Assembly: GCA_904066235.2 (NCBI GenBank)
Contig: CAJFCV020000002.1
Coordinates: forward strand, 6,572,001 to 6,636,000
From: Bursaphelenchus xylophilus
Taxonomy: Eukaryota > Nematoda > Chromadorea > Rhabditida > Aphelenchoididae
Direction of reading: 5' to 3'
Length of the DNA stretch: 64,000 bases
Shown: positions 49,401 through 63,300 of the stretch, piece by piece
Position numbering within the stretch: the first letter of the stretch is position 1
How the letters are laid out: each line of letters starts with the position of its first letter
Position numbers and translations under genes: made by a program
The notes under the pieces: model-generated
What the model saw: the letters and a program-made list of their open reading frames with translations, nothing else
Told to the model about the DNA's origin: nothing
Databases searched by the model: none

Positions 49401-52400
49401 CGTCTGTCATGTCATGTTTAAATTTTATCGGATACATTCGGAGTGTTAAGCTGGTCAGATTTCATTGCGTAATAACGTGAAATTCTCAGCCTGACTTTTC
49501 ATACATCATCGCTTTTCATAAACTCACTTGAATTGTATGCGTGACACAACTAATTACACTAAGGAACGATGATGATTATTTTGCCTGTTAGAGGTATGTT
49601 ATAATATGTTTTCAGTAGTCCGCATATTCTCTATCTAGTCTTATTTCATGATAGGAGGCAGACAGCTAATGTTTAAAGGCTGGTAAACCGATTAAAGAAA
49701 AGGACGAGCTGTCACAAGAAGCACTCAAGATTAGGCTAATTTAATTTTTTTCGATTACTTTTTGTGTATTTCTCTCCTTCTTGTAAGTGATGTTTAGTTG
49801 TTATTTTGTGGTCTCTTCGTTTTTTCGTAATCGTACAGTTTTTCCATCAAAAAAGATTCGATTGTCTTTGTGAAACCGAATGTATTCTTTACGTTCTGAA
49901 TCAGCGAAATCGCTAGGCCTCGGGTTTAGGCTGTTGCCGCCCCCGGAATCCAGAGATTCTTTTAACTTTCAGCCTAATCTTATATAGAAATCGAGCGGAT
50001 AATCCGGCTAAACGGGGCTTTTGAATATGGTCGGGTATTTGGCCCCAGAGAGGTATTGGAAGCTGCAATCTTGGCAGTCCTTTATCTGGGTCTTAGCATG
50101 AGTAAAGTCTTGCGATCCGGCAGAAAAACGCCGTAAACATTTCTTGGTTTTGTAACCAGTGTCCTCGTTTTCCTGTTCCTTTTTCTCTGACTGACGTTCG
50201 TTATTCAGATGTCAATGAATCCCATGGAAATTCCCTGTTAACCGAGATTGAAGCCGAATATCAAGATATCTGCACTGACCTCCACAAAGCTATAGCCAAA
50301 GACATTGGTAAGTAAATAAGCTTAAAATAAACGAAACGGGGAGTAAAATTCTTTTGTGTACGACAAAAAACCTTTTTAGAACGAATGACAGAGCCCGAGG
50401 CATTTATATCACAATCTTCTTCTTCCGACAACATGTCCCGCTTAACGCGGCAATCGGCTAGCCTGAATGATGATCATCGAATGTCCAGTTTACCCAAAGA
50501 GTTGCATCGACTTCGAGTCGACGCTGAATTCGATGCTCAGTCTTGTTCTTCGTCGTCTGTTGTTGACGACGAAGATATTATTGATGAAGAGGCTGCCAAG
50601 GCTCTTGAAGATTCCTTACATGTTCTACCAGATAATGTAGATTCAGATTCCCTCTCGGACTTTGATCGAAAAAGTATTTACCAGTCTAGATTACCAGTTG
50701 CTCAACCTCTTTATCAGATCTACATGCTCCAAGAACAACAAAAAATTATGGGAGATGGCGATTCTAAAATTCCGAAACCGGCAGATCTAACATTGCACGT
50801 GCCTGGGGATAAAGACGAGTCAGATAGTCTATGTGATTCCAATGACAACGAGGATTCGAAGAGTTTATCCATAAGACGACAAAGCTCGTCGGCCTCCACG
50901 GATTCTGGTCGAGGGGCAGATGCCGTTTCTAGAGTCACCTCAAACACATCGATGAGGAGGGAAAGGCTAACTGCGGGATCTGTTTACGGAAGTCAGCGTT
51001 CGCTGTGGTGTGAATTACCCGAAGTCCGATCAGCGGGTCTGTTGGATACCTTGGACAACTCTTCCAAAAAACTTCAGGAGGCCTTCTTCGAAGTCATCAC
51101 TTCGGAAGCATCGTATCTCCGTTCCATTAATGTGCTAATTAGTTATTTCATGGCAGCTCCCGAACTTCAAGGACCGAAGAAAGCGATGAGCGTAATCACA
51201 AGTGCTGAGAGAAAACATTTGTTCAGCAATATTGTGGCAATTAGGGATTGTGCTGAGAAGTGAGTCATTTACATTGTATGCGCTCGATAGTCTCGAAAAC
51301 CAAGATTATATTCAATCTTGCAGGTTGCTGTGTGATCTGGAGAACCGGTTGAAGGAAAGTTTGGTGCTGACGGATGTGTCTGATATTCTCTGCGAGCATT
51401 TTGAGAAGCACTTCGACGCATACGTTAAGTATTGTTCAAATCAAGTATACCAAGATCGAGTCTTGAAGCGATTAAAGTAGGCACTGTTCTTTGCATGCTG
51501 CTTTAATTGAATCATGATTATGATGGATGTCGTTTAGGTTGAATAATTCCCAATTCCTAATCACCGTCCAGAAGATTGAAGCAAACCGTGAATGTCAAGG
51601 ACTTGATATGAGATCGTTCTTAATGTTGCCCATGCAAAGAGTCACCCGATATCCATTGCTAGTGTTTGCAATTTTGGAACGAGTCGCTGATGGATCTCCA
51701 CAACAGAAGCTGGCAACAAAAGCGTTGAATCTCGCTAATCGGCTTGTCAGAGATTGTAATGAGGGAGCCAGGAGGATGGAGAGGACGGAACAACTTTTGG
51801 AGATAGAACGCCGGCTAGTGTACAAGTCTCCTGATCTCAAGTATGTTCAAAAACAAAGTCTTCGTCGAAGATTACGAATTAGCTAATAGATATTTTCATC
51901 TTCAGGCGAATTCCTCTAGTCACTACGGGCAGGTATGTTGTAAAAAGCGGATCTGTGACTCAACTCCTGGAAAGAAAACCGAAAGCTAAGCTCGGTGGTG
52001 TCTTGCAATCCAAGCAAAAAGCAAGGGCTCTTTACATCTTCCTCTTCAGCGACCTGTTAATGATTGCGAAGAAGAAATTGTAAGTTCTTTGACGTCAATA
52101 TTGCGTCGTATATGACGTAACAACACAGAGTACTTGTTTGAAATAAGCAGCTTATCTATTTAGAAATGGGACGTTTGTTTGCAAAGATTATGCCGCCAGA
52201 AGATTTGTGGAGATCGAGCCCGTCGAACCCCACAGCAACAAGATCCCCATAGGCGTAGTGGCCAACCTCCCATCAAAAGCCCATCTTTTTCTGTGTATTC
52301 TTATGCATAATGCTCGAGGAAAGCAAGTAGAACTGCTGCTGAACACGGACTCCGAATCTGACAGGGAGAGGTGGCTGTCAGCCATGAGACCACCGACCTG

Positions 52401-52867
52401 CTCGAATCCAGATGAGAAGATCTACGCGGAATGGGACTGTCCGCAGGCAGTTGCTTGTCATAATTACGAGGCAGTGCAAGAAGATGAATTATCTCTGGAA
52501 GAAGGGGACCTCATAAATATCCTCAGGAAAATGCCCGACGGTAGGTACTTTCTAAAAACTCTTACAAAAAGGTATTGCAAAATATGTTTATGGTAACATT
52601 ACAGGTTGGTTCTACGGAGAACGACCAAGAGATCACAAAGGTGGATGGTTCCCCTCTTCCTACGTACAACAGGTCATGAATGATCATGTGCGGGCAAACA
52701 ACTATCGACAAAGATTACGTGTAATACAAGCTGCCAACGGTTACCAACACAGACAGTTGGACCGAGCCGTAGAGAAACGCGGGTCTCTAGTGCCTACGAG
52801 TATTCCTCCTTTGAGTCGGTTGAGGCGCCTTTCCAATCCTAAAGCTTTCTTCACTTCAATGGACTGA
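46496..52867 (+). CDS. ephx-1/NGEF-like: Ephexin-type Rho guanine nucleotide exchange factor (DH-PH-SH3), 1,221 residues
   Basis: Ephexins load GTP on Rho GTPases downstream of Eph receptors and shape axons and neuromuscular junctions. Sixteen exons close in phase; the last is 52605-52867 (TGA). The start MSESHVNVKDLAKRFE fits a natural N-terminus. Residues up to about 300 are Pro-rich with PPPMPLKR, PPSPHPPPQRK and PPLPPK motifs, likely SH3 ligands. A Tyr/Glu cluster (SVYEEDLYEEIEQEF) may be phosphorylated. The family linker SLWCELPEVRSAGLL precedes DH (about 736-930: LQEAFFEVITSEASYLRS; LMLPMQRVTRYPLL). PH is about 958-1090. SH3 (about 1100-1156) shows CHNYEAVQEDELSLEEGDLI and GGWFPSSYV. 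Two introns exceed 880 bp (46906-47918, 49322-50208). A 36-bp intron at 48628-48663 is frame-neutral. Confidence 0.92.
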
Positions 52868-53016
52868 AGTTCCATGGTCAGCATAATGTTTGAGCATCAT
52901 GACTTAAGGCGGGTCTATGCATATCAAAAGTGTCTTTAAACGGAGAAGAACAATTCTCTAAAATACCTGTGAACGTACCTTGTACGCTAGTAGACGAGAC
53001 TACTTGTTATTAGATG

Positions 53017-53120
53017 TAAGGATGGTACGACGAAATATTTTTGATTTTGATTGGCAAATAAATTGAGAAATTGGGATTTTCGTTAGACAAGACGAAAAAT
53101 ATTTAATCGCACCATCCTTA
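53017..53120. repeat. Imperfect ~27-bp inverted repeat at the ephexin 3' end
   Basis: TAAGGATGGTACGACGAAAT (53017 on) is mirrored by ATTTAATCGCACCATCCTTA ending at 53120, with AAATATTTTT/AAAAATATTT inside. The loop holds AATAAA at 53057-53062, the likely ephexin poly(A) signal. The transcripts of ephexin and any minus-strand neighbour would both contain this stem. Confidence 0.65.
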
Positions 53121-53157
53121 TGTATAGAGCTGATGTTTGTATAAATTTATTTCAAAC

Positions 53158-53435
53158 CTATAGACCGTTGAACATCAGAATTCCTTGAGTTTTGGTTGGA
53201 GATAATACTGAAGACGAAGACCCCCAAAACCAACTGAACCATCCTGGTGGATCCGGCTGGCCTGATCCTCTTATTGTTTCTTTCCTCGCCCTCCTCAAGT
53301 CAGCCTTGATATGTTTCAAAAAGTTCTGAGCATAGGTTTGGATCTCGCTTGGGGCTGAGTTGGACACACGAACATCGGTTCTTATGGATTTCCATAATAA
53401 AAGAATAAGAGGCCTCAGGCTTGCAGTGAGTGACG
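53158..53435 (-). CDS. Candidate terminal exon of an unidentified minus-strand gene
   Basis: Open from a TAATCAG acceptor to TAG, phase 1 in. It encodes SLTASLRPLILLLWKSI, then an amphipathic basic stretch (LKHIKADLRRARKETIRG) and a Gly/Pro/Trp/Ser-rich end (PPGWFSWFWGSSSS). AATAAA on the same strand starts 7 bases past the stop (53146-53151). The codon pattern looks coding, but I recognise no family and could not join it in phase to the other minus-strand candidates. Confidence 0.35.
53412..53420. promoter_or_regulatory. AP-2-like palindrome GCCTCAGGC
   Basis: Exact GCC-N3-GGC match, but inside the candidate minus-strand exon, so it may be chance. Confidence 0.25.
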
Positions 53436-53625
53436 CTGATTAAGTACCTGTCGTTGACTAGCCTTTTCCACGTCAGAGACTTACTTCAAATTAAATGTGT
53501 GAGTATTCGTATAGTCAGTTCAATTTCAATTTATTTCACTAATCACACGTAAAAATCATGGAGTGAATCAGTATGGTTTCTATTGTCCAGTCAATGCAAC
53601 ATCCTTCCATCGCTGGCTATATTGC

Positions 53626-53849
53626 TCAGGTCCTTCTTATCCTGGGGCGTCCGAGTGGGTGTGTATAGGAGGTGGCCATTCCAACAGCATCACTACCAGA
53701 ACTGAACAGTACATACCCGGAGATTAGCTCCACCGTTTCCCAACGATTTCTCGAACGGCTCCAATTTTCGAATTGATCAACATTGACTGCACGAACTCGA
53801 AATCCAATACGATAGATGGCTACTAATATAGTCACTGTGATCTAATTCA
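53626..53849 (-). CDS. Candidate minus-strand exon(s), unidentified
   Basis: After GATCACAG the frame reads TILVAIYRIGFRVRAVNVDQ and continues to a possible GTATGT donor or to a TGA at 53626. AATAAA on this strand at 53530-53535 would suit a 3' end here. No homology recognised. Confidence 0.25.
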
Positions 53850-54023
53850 ACATATATATATAGGTCAAATTTAGAGGGGCTGAATGAGGCAAATTTAAGA
53901 AACGGAACGATCCCGAGTTTAGTCTTACTTCTTTTTACAGCCGAAAATCATAATAGAAGTAATTTAACAAAGACACTGGAAGGGATGTCCTTATCAGTCA
54001 TTCGACCGTTTACTGGTCGTAAG

Positions 54024-54219
54024 CTAATTTAAAGAACACCCGTTCACATTTATGTCATAACGAATGTTTGCTTTGTCCAACTCCGTGGAGATATATTTAT
54101 GCGCTGTGTTGAACTCGACCGTAGTCAACGGAGTCGTAGTCTCGGACGTTGCGGTCGATCTATTGTATGAAATGCAACGAATGCATGCAGGAAAAAGACT
54201 CTTTACTCCCAATACTGCT
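54024..54219 (-). CDS. Candidate minus-strand exon, unidentified
   Basis: Begins after ATATTCAG with YRYGAVLGVKSLFPACIRCI and runs to TAG. It could be upstream of the 53626-53849 piece, but no donor gives a matching phase with confidence. Just upstream on this strand lies the first exon of the + strand repeat gene. Confidence 0.22.
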
Positions 54220-54346
54220 CCGTAGCGATAAGCTGAATATTCTGTTAGTTAAAACTGCTAAAAAACATCAATCACATTGAATTTTAATTTGGTATTTCAA
54301 AGCGAACGGGAGAATAAGGTGCAATAGACTTCATTTTGAATATTAG

Positions 54347-57300
54347 ATGCATCTGATGGGATGGTCCCTTTGCATGACGAATTGCGTAATATTCCTTTGT
54401 TTGATAGTCCTAAAAGTAGCCCGATCTGATTATACAGATGACGACGTAAGTATAATGTATTAATTTGATTTATATTCCATAATAATTCCGGCCATTCTTT
54501 GTGTTGCCGCATACATTCAGTTGTGATCATATTAAGACCCTAATTCGATTAGTCATATACAGACCAATCGGCTGAGTGAAGAGATAAGACTGATTTTGGA
54601 ATTTTGAAAAGGACGCTAAATTCACTTCTTCACGCTTTTTTTCATTCTAAAATATTTATTCAAAAAAAGTGGGGAAAGCGTTTTTAGCGTTTTGCTTCTG
54701 AAATCTTACTTCTTCCCCCCTTATCTTTTCAATTTGGATATCTTACACAAAATTTCAGATCAAATCGTTATACGACAAGGAAATTTCCAACATCGTGAAT
54801 TCATTAGAAAATATCCAAAAAATCTTTCAAAAAGCAGAATTACAATCAAAAAATGTAAGTCTTTTCCCCCAATAACCATAAAACTACAGAATGACGCATT
54901 CGAAATCTTTAAACAAAAACTTGCAAATCACTATGGCACCCGATCATTTTTTGACACCAACGAGAATAGAATTGTGGACGCGTTTAGTTTTTGTGTACCA
55001 AAGATGCTCGTAGATATCAAAATTGAAACAAACCCGGAATGTTACGATAAAGGAGAAGGAAGTAAACTTCATTCCACAGTCAGGCCGTTTTATTCCTTTA
55101 AGAACCGAACCTCTACATCAAATGTACCATCTGTTAGTAGTACCAGAATACCCGATGTCAATGGAGGTTCGGTTTCCGATCGTCCTGACAAGGAGGATCG
55201 TCCTGACAAAGAAGCAGTCATCACAGGGAAGGAAGTATCAGACCATGTCACTGTTGTCTTGAATGCAACAGTAGCACCCGATGCCAATGGAGGTTCGATT
55301 TCCGATCGTCCTGACAAAGAGGATCGTCCTGACAAAGAAGCAGTCATCACAGGGAAGGAAGTATCAGACCATGTCACTGTTGTCTTGAATGCAACAGTAA
55401 CACCCGATTCCAATGAAGGTTCGATTTCCGATCGTCCTGACAAAGAAGCAGTCATCACAGGGAAGGAAGTATCAGACCGTGTCACTGTTGTCTTGAATGC
55501 AACAGTAACACCCGATTCCAATGAAGGTTCGATTTCCGATCGTCCTGACAAAGAAGCAGTCATCACAGGGAAGGAAGTATCAGACCGTGTCACTGTTGTC
55601 TTGAATGCAACAGTAGCACCCGATTCCAATGGAGGTTCGATTTCCGATCGTCCTGACAAAGAAGCAGTCATCACAGGGAAGGAAGTATCAGACCGTGTCA
55701 CTGTTGTCTTGAATGCAACAGTAGCATCCGATTCCAATGAAGGTTCGATTCCCGGCACAGGGAAGGAAGTATCAGACCGTGTCACTGTTGTCTTGAATGC
55801 AACAGTAGCACCCGATGCCAATGGAGGTTCGATTTCCGATCGTCCTGACAAAGAAGCAGTCATCACAGGGAAGGAAGTATCAGACCGTGTCACTGTTGTC
55901 TTGAATGCAACAGTAGCATCCGATTCCAATGAAGGTTCGATTCCCGGCACAGGGAAGGAAGTATCAGACCGTGTCACTGTTGTCTTGAATGCAACAGTAG
56001 CATCCGATTCCAATGAAGGTTCGATTTCCGATCGTCCTGACAAAGAAGCAGTCATCACAGGGAAGGAAGTATCAGACCGTGTCACTGTTGTCTTGAATGC
56101 AACAGTAGCATCCGATTCCAATGAAGGTTCGATTTCCGATCGTCCTTACAAAGAAGCAGTCATCACAGGGAAGGAAGTATCAGACCGTGTCACTGTTGTC
56201 TTGAATGCAACAGTAGCACCCGATTCCAATGGAGGTTCGATTTCCGATCGTCCTGACAAAGAGGATCGTCCTGACAAAGAAGCAGTCATCACAGGGAAGG
56301 AAGTATCAGACCGTGTCACTGTTGTCTTGAATGCAACAGTAGCACCCGATTCCAATGGAGGTTCGATTTCCGATCGTCCTGACAAAGAAGCAGTCATCAC
56401 AGGGAAGGAAGTATCAGACCGTGTCACTGTTGTCTTGAATGCAACAGTAGCACCCGATTCCAATGGAGGTTCGATTTCCGATCGTCCTGACAAAGAGGAT
56501 CGTCCTGACAAAGAAGCAGTCATCACAGGGAAGGAAGTATCAGACCATGTCACTGTTGTCTTGAATGCAACAGTAACACCCGATTCCAATGAAGGTTCGA
56601 TTTCCGATCGTCCTGACAAAGAAGCAGTCATCACAGGGAAGGAAGTATCAGACCGTGTCACTGTTGTCTTGAATGCAACAGTAACACCCGATTCCAATGA
56701 AGGTTCGATTTCCGATCGTCCTGACAAAGAAGCAGTCATCACAGGGAAGGAAGTATCAGACCGTGTCACTGTTGTCTTGAATGCAACAGTAACACCCGAT
56801 TCCAATGAAGGTTCGATTTCCGATCGTCCTGACAAAGAAGCAGTCATCACAGGGAAGGAAGTATCAGACCGTGTCACTGTTGTCTTGAATGCAACAGTAG
56901 CACCCGATTCCAATGGAGGTTCGATTTCCGATCGTCCTGACAAAGAAGCAGTCATCACAGGGAAGGAAGTATCAGACCGTGTCACTGTTGTCTTGAATGC
57001 AACAGTAGCACCCGATTCCAATGGAGGTTCGATTTCCGATCGTCCTGACAAAGAAGCAGTCATCACAGGGAAGGAAGTATCAGACCGTGTCACTGTTGTC
57101 TTGAATGCAACAGTAGCACCCGATTCCAATGGAGGTTCGATTTCCGATCGTCCTGACAAAGAAGCAGTCATCACAGGGAAGGAAGTATCAGACCGTGTCA
57201 CTGTTGTCTTGAATGCAACAGTAGCACCCGATTCCAATGGAGGTTCGATTTCCGATCGTCCTGACAAAGAAGCAGTCATCACAGGGAAGGAAGTATCAGA

Positions 57301-60300
57301 CCGTGTCACTGTTGTCTTGAATGCAACAGTAACACCCGATTCCAATGAAGGTTCGATTTCCGATCGTCCTGACAAAGAAGCAGTCATCACAGGGAAGGAA
57401 GTATCAGACCGTGTCACTGTTGTCTTGAATGCAACAGTAACACCCGATTCCAATGAAGGTTCGATTTCCGATCGTCCTGACAAAGAGGATCGTCCTGACA
57501 AAGAAGCAGTCATCACAGGGAAGGAAGTATCAGACCGTGTCACTGTTGTCTTGAATGCAACAGTAGCACCCGATTCCAATGGAGGTTCGATTTCCGATCG
57601 TCCTGACAAAGAAGCAGTCATCACAGGGAAGGAAGTATCAGACCGTGTCACTGTTGTCTTGAATGCAACAGTAGCACCCGATTCCAATGGAGGTTCGATT
57701 TCCGATCGTCCTGACAAAGAAGCAGTCATCACAGGGAAGGAAGTATCAGACCGTGTCACTGTTGTCTTGAATGCAACAGTAGCACCCGATTCCAATGGAG
57801 GTTCGATTTCCGATCGTCCTGACAAAGAGGATCGTCCTGACAAAGAAGCAGTCATCACAGCTAAGGAAGTATCAGACCGTGTCACTGTTGTCTTGAATGC
57901 AACAGTAGCACCCGATTCCAATGAAGGTTCGATTTCCGATCGTCCTGACAAAGAGGATCGTCCTGACAAAGAAGCAGTCATCACAGGGAAGGAAGTATCA
58001 GACCGTGTCACTGTTGTCTTGAATGCAACAGTAGCACCCGATTCCAATGGAGTCTCGATTTCCGATCGTCCTGACAAAGAGGATCGTCCTGACAAAGAAG
58101 CAGTCATCACAGCTAAGGAAGTATCAGACCGTGTCACTGTTGTCTTGAATGCAACAGTAGCACCCGATTCCAATGGAGGTTCGATTTCCGATCGTCCTGA
58201 CAAAGAAGCAGTCATCACAGGGAAGGAAGTATCAGACCGTGTCACTGTTGTCTTGAATGCAACAGTAGCACCCGATTCCAATGGAGTTTCGATTTCCGAT
58301 CGTCCTGACAAAGAGGATCGTCCTGACAAAGAAGCAGTCATCACAGGGAAGGAAGTATCAGACCGTGTCACTGTTGTCTTGAATGCAACAGTAGCACCCG
58401 ATTCCAATGGAGGTTCGATTTCCGATCGTCCTGACAAAGAAGCAGTCATCACAGGGAAGGAAGTATCAGACCGTGTCACTGTTGTCTTGAATGCAACAGT
58501 AACACCCGATTCCAATGGAGGTTCGATTTCCGATCGTCCTGACAAAGAAGCAGTCATCACAGGGAAGGAAGTATCAGACCGTGTCACTGTTGTCTTGAAT
58601 GCAACAGTAGCACCCGATTCCAATGGAGTTTCGATTTCCGATCGTCCTGACAAAGAGGATCGTCCTGACAAAGAAGCAGTCATCACAGCTAAGGAAGTAT
58701 CAGACCGTGTCACTGTTGTCTTGAATGCAACAGTAGCACCCGATTCCAATGGAGTTTCGATTTCCGATCGTCCTGACAAAGAGGATCGTCCTGACAAAGA
58801 AGCAGTCATCACAGGGAAGGAAGTATCAGACCGTGTCACTGTTGTCTTGAATGCAACAGTAGCACCCGATTCCAATGGAGTTTCGATTTCCGATCGTCCT
58901 GACAAAGAGGATCGTCCTGACAAAGAAGCAGTCATCACAGGGAAGGAAGTATCAGACCGTGTCACTGTTGTCTTGAATGCAACAGTAGCACCCGATTCCA
59001 ATGGAGTTTCGATTTCCGATCGTCCTGACAAAGAGGATCGTCCTGACAAAGAAGCAGTCATCACAGGGAAGGAAGTATCAGACCGTGTCACTGTTGTCTT
59101 GAATGCAACAGTAGCACCCGATTCCAATGGAGTTTCGATTTCCGATCGTCCTGACAAAGAGGATCGTCCTGACAAAGAAGCAGTCATCACAGGGAAGGAA
59201 GTATCAGACCGTGTCACTGTTGTCTTGAATGCAACACTAACACCCGATTCCAATGAAGGTTCGATTTCCGATCGTCCTGACAAAGAGGATCGTCCTGACA
59301 AAGAAGCAGTCATCACAGGGAAGGAAGTATCAGACCGTGTCACTGTTGTCTTGAATGCAACAGTAGCACCCGATTCCAATGGAGTTTCGATTTCCGATCG
59401 TCCTGACAAAGAGGATCGTCCTGACAAAGAAGCAGTCATCACAGGGAAGGAAGTATCAGACCGTGTCACTGTTGTCTTGAATGCAACAGTAGCACCCGAT
59501 TCCAATGGAGTTTCGATTTCCGATCGTCCTGACAAAGAGGATCGTCCTGACAAAGAAGCAGTCATCACAGGGAAGGAAGTATCAGACCGTGTCACTGTTG
59601 TCTTGAATGCAACACTAACACCCGATTCCAATGAAGGTTCGATTTCCGATCGTCCTGACAAAGAAGCAGTCATCACAGGGAAGGAAGTATCAGACCGTGT
59701 CACTGTTGTCTTGAATGCAACAGTAGCACCCGATTCCAATGAAGGTTCGATTTCCGATCGTCCTGACAAAGAGGATCGTCCTGACAAAGAAGCAGTCATC
59801 ACAGGGAAGGAAGTATCAGACCGTGTCACTGTTGTCTTGAATGCAACAGTAGCACCCGATTCCAATGAAGGTTCGATTTCCGATCGTCCTGACAAAGAGG
59901 ATCGTCCTGACAAAGAAGCAGTCATCACAGCTAAGGAAGTATCAGACCGTGTCACTGTTGTCTTGAATGCAACAGTAGCACCCGATTCCAATGAAGGTTC
60001 GATTTCCGATCGTCCTGACAAAGAGGATCGTCCTGACAAAGAAGCAGTCATCACAGGGAAGGAAGTATCAGACCGTGTCACTGTTGTCTTGAATGCAACA
60101 GTAGCACCCGATTCCAATGGAGTCTCGATTTCCGATCGTCCTGACAAAGAGGATCGTCCTGACAAAGAAGCAGTCATCACAGCTAAGGAAGTATCAGACC
60201 GTGTCACTGTTGTCTTGAATGCAACAGTAGCACCCGATTCCAATGGAGTCTCGATTTCCGATCGTCCTGACAAAGAGGATCGTCCTGACAAAGAAGCAGT

Positions 60301-63300
60301 CATCACAGCTAAGGAAGTATCAGACCGTGTCACTGTTGTCTTGAATGCAACAGTAGCACCCGATTCCAATGGAGTCTCGATTTCCGATCGTCCTGACAAA
60401 GAGGATCGTCCTGACAAAGAAGCAGTCATCACAGCTAAGGAAGTATCAGACCGTGTCACTGTTGTCTTGAATGCAACAGTAGCACCCGATTCCAATGGAG
60501 GTTCGATTTCCGATCGTCCTGACAAAGAAGCAGTCATCACAGGGAAGGAAGTATCAGACCGTGTCACTGTAGTCTTGAATGCAACAGTAGCACCCGATTC
60601 CAATGGAGTTTCGATTTCCGATCGTCCTGACAAAGAAGCAGTCATCACAGGGAAGGAAGTATCAGACCGTGTCACTGTTGTCTTGAATGCAACAGTAGCA
60701 CCCGATTCCAATGAAGGTTCGATTTCCGATCGTCCTGACAAAGAAGCAGTCATCACAGGGAAGGAAGTATCAGACCGTGTCACTGTTGTCTTGAATGCAA
60801 CAGTAGCACCCGATTCCAATGAAGGTTCGATTTCCGATCGTCCTGACAAAGAAGCAGTCATCACAGGGAAGGAAGTATCAGACCGTGTCACTGTTGTCTT
60901 GAATGCAACAGTAGCACCCGATTCCAATGAAGGTTCGATTTCCGATCGTCCTGACAAAGAGGATCGTCCTGACAAAGAAGCAGTCATCACAGGGAAGGAA
61001 GTATCAGACCGTGTCACTGTTGTCTTGAATGCAACAGTAACACCCGATTCCAATGAAGGTTCGATTTCCGATCGTCCTGACAAAGAGGATCGTCCTGACA
61101 AAGAAGCAGTCATCACAGGGAAGGAAGTATCAGACCGTGTCACTGTTGTCTTGAATGCAACAGTAGCACCCGATTCCAATGGAGGTTCGATTTCCGATCG
61201 TCCTGACAAAGAAGCAGTCATCACAGGGAAGGAAGTATCAGACCGTGTCACTGTTGTCTTGAATGCAACAGTAGCACCCGATTCCAATGGAGGTTCGATT
61301 TCCGATCGTCCTGACAAAGAAGCAGTCATCACAGGGAAGGAAGTATCAGACCGTGTCACTGTTGTCTTGAATGCAACAGTAGCACCCGATTCCAATGGAG
61401 GTTCGATTTCCGATCGTCCTGACAAAGAGGATCGTCCTGACAAAGAAGCAGTCATCACAGCTAAGGAAGTATCAGACCGTGTCACTGTTGTCTTGAATGC
61501 AACAGTAGCACCCGATTCCAATGAAGGTTCGATTTCCGATCGTCCTGACAAAGAGGATCGTCCTGACAAAGAAGCAGTCATCACAGGGAAGGAAGTATCA
61601 GACCGTGTCACTGTTGTCTTGAATGCAACAGTAGCACCCGATTCCAATGGAGTCTCGATTTCCGATCGTCCTGACAAAGAGGATCGTCCTGACAAAGAAG
61701 CAGTCATCACAGCTAAGGAAGTATCAGACCGTGTCACTGTTGTCTTGAATGCAACAGTAGCACCCGATTCCAATGGAGGTTCGATTTCCGATCGTCCTGA
61801 CAAAGAAGCAGTCATCACAGGGAAGGAAGTATCAGACCGTGTCACTGTTGTCTTGAATGCAACAGTAGCACCCGATTCCAATGGAGTTTCGATTTCCGAT
61901 CGTCCTGACAAAGAGGATCGTCCTGACAAAGAAGCAGTCATCACAGGGAAGGAAGTATCAGACCGTGTCACTGTTGTCTTGAATGCAACAGTAGCACCCG
62001 ATTCCAATGGAGGTTCGATTTCCGATCGTCCTGACAAAGAAGCAGTCATCACAGGGAAGGAAGTATCAGACCGTGTCACTGTTGTCTTGAATGCAACAGT
62101 AACACCCGATTCCAATGGAGGTTCGATTTCCGATCGTCCTGACAAAGAGGATCGTCCTGACAAAGAAGCAGTCATCACAGGGAAGGAAGTATCAGACCGT
62201 GTCACTGTTGTCTTGAATGCAACAGTAACACCCGATTCCAATGGAGGTTCGATTTCCGATCGTCCTGACAAAGAAGCAGTCATCACAGGGAAGGAAGTAT
62301 CAGACCGTGTCACTGTTGTCTTGAATGCAACAGTAGCACCCGATTCCAATGGAGTTTCGATTTCCGATCGTCCTGACAAAGAGGATCGTCCTGACAAAGA
62401 AGCAGTCATCACAGGGAAGGAAGTATCAGACCGTGTCACTGTTGTCTTGAATGCAACAGTAACACCCGATTCCAATGGAGGTTCGATTTCCGATCGTCCT
62501 GACAAAGAAGCAGTCATCACAGGGAAGGAAGTATCAGACCGTGTCACTGTTGTCTTGAATGCAACAGTAGCACCCGATTCCAATGGAGTTTCGATTTCCG
62601 ATCGTCCTGACAAAGAGGATCGTCCTGACAAAGAAGCAGTCATCACAGCTAAGGAAGTATCAGACCGTGTCACTGTTGTCTTGAATGCAACAGTAGCACC
62701 CGATTCCAATGGAGTTTCGATTTCCGATCGTCCTGACAAAGAGGATCGTCCTGACAAAGAAGCAGTCATCACAGGGAAGGAAGTATCAGACCGTGTCACT
62801 GTTGTCTTGAATGCAACAGTAGCACCCGATTCCAATGGAGTTTCGATTTCCGATCGTCCTGACAAAGAGGATCGTCCTGACAAAGAAGCAGTCATCACAG
62901 GGAAGGAAGTATCAGACCGTGTCACTGTTGTCTTGAATGCAACAGTAGCACCCGATTCCAATGGAGTTTCGATTTCCGATCGTCCTGACAAAGAGGATCG
63001 TCCTGACAAAGAAGCAGTCATCACAGGGAAGGAAGTATCAGACCGTGTCACTGTTGTCTTGAATGCAACAGTAGCACCCGATTCCAATGGAGTTTCGATT
63101 TCCGATCGTCCTGACAAAGAGGATCGTCCTGACAAAGAAGCAGTCATCACAGGGAAGGAAGTATCAGACCGTGTCACTGTTGTCTTGAATGCAACAGTAG
63201 CACCCGATTCCAATGGAGTTTCGATTTCCGATCGTCCTGACAAAGAGGATCGTCCTGACAAAGAAGCAGTCATCACAGGGAAGGAAGTATCAGACCGTGT

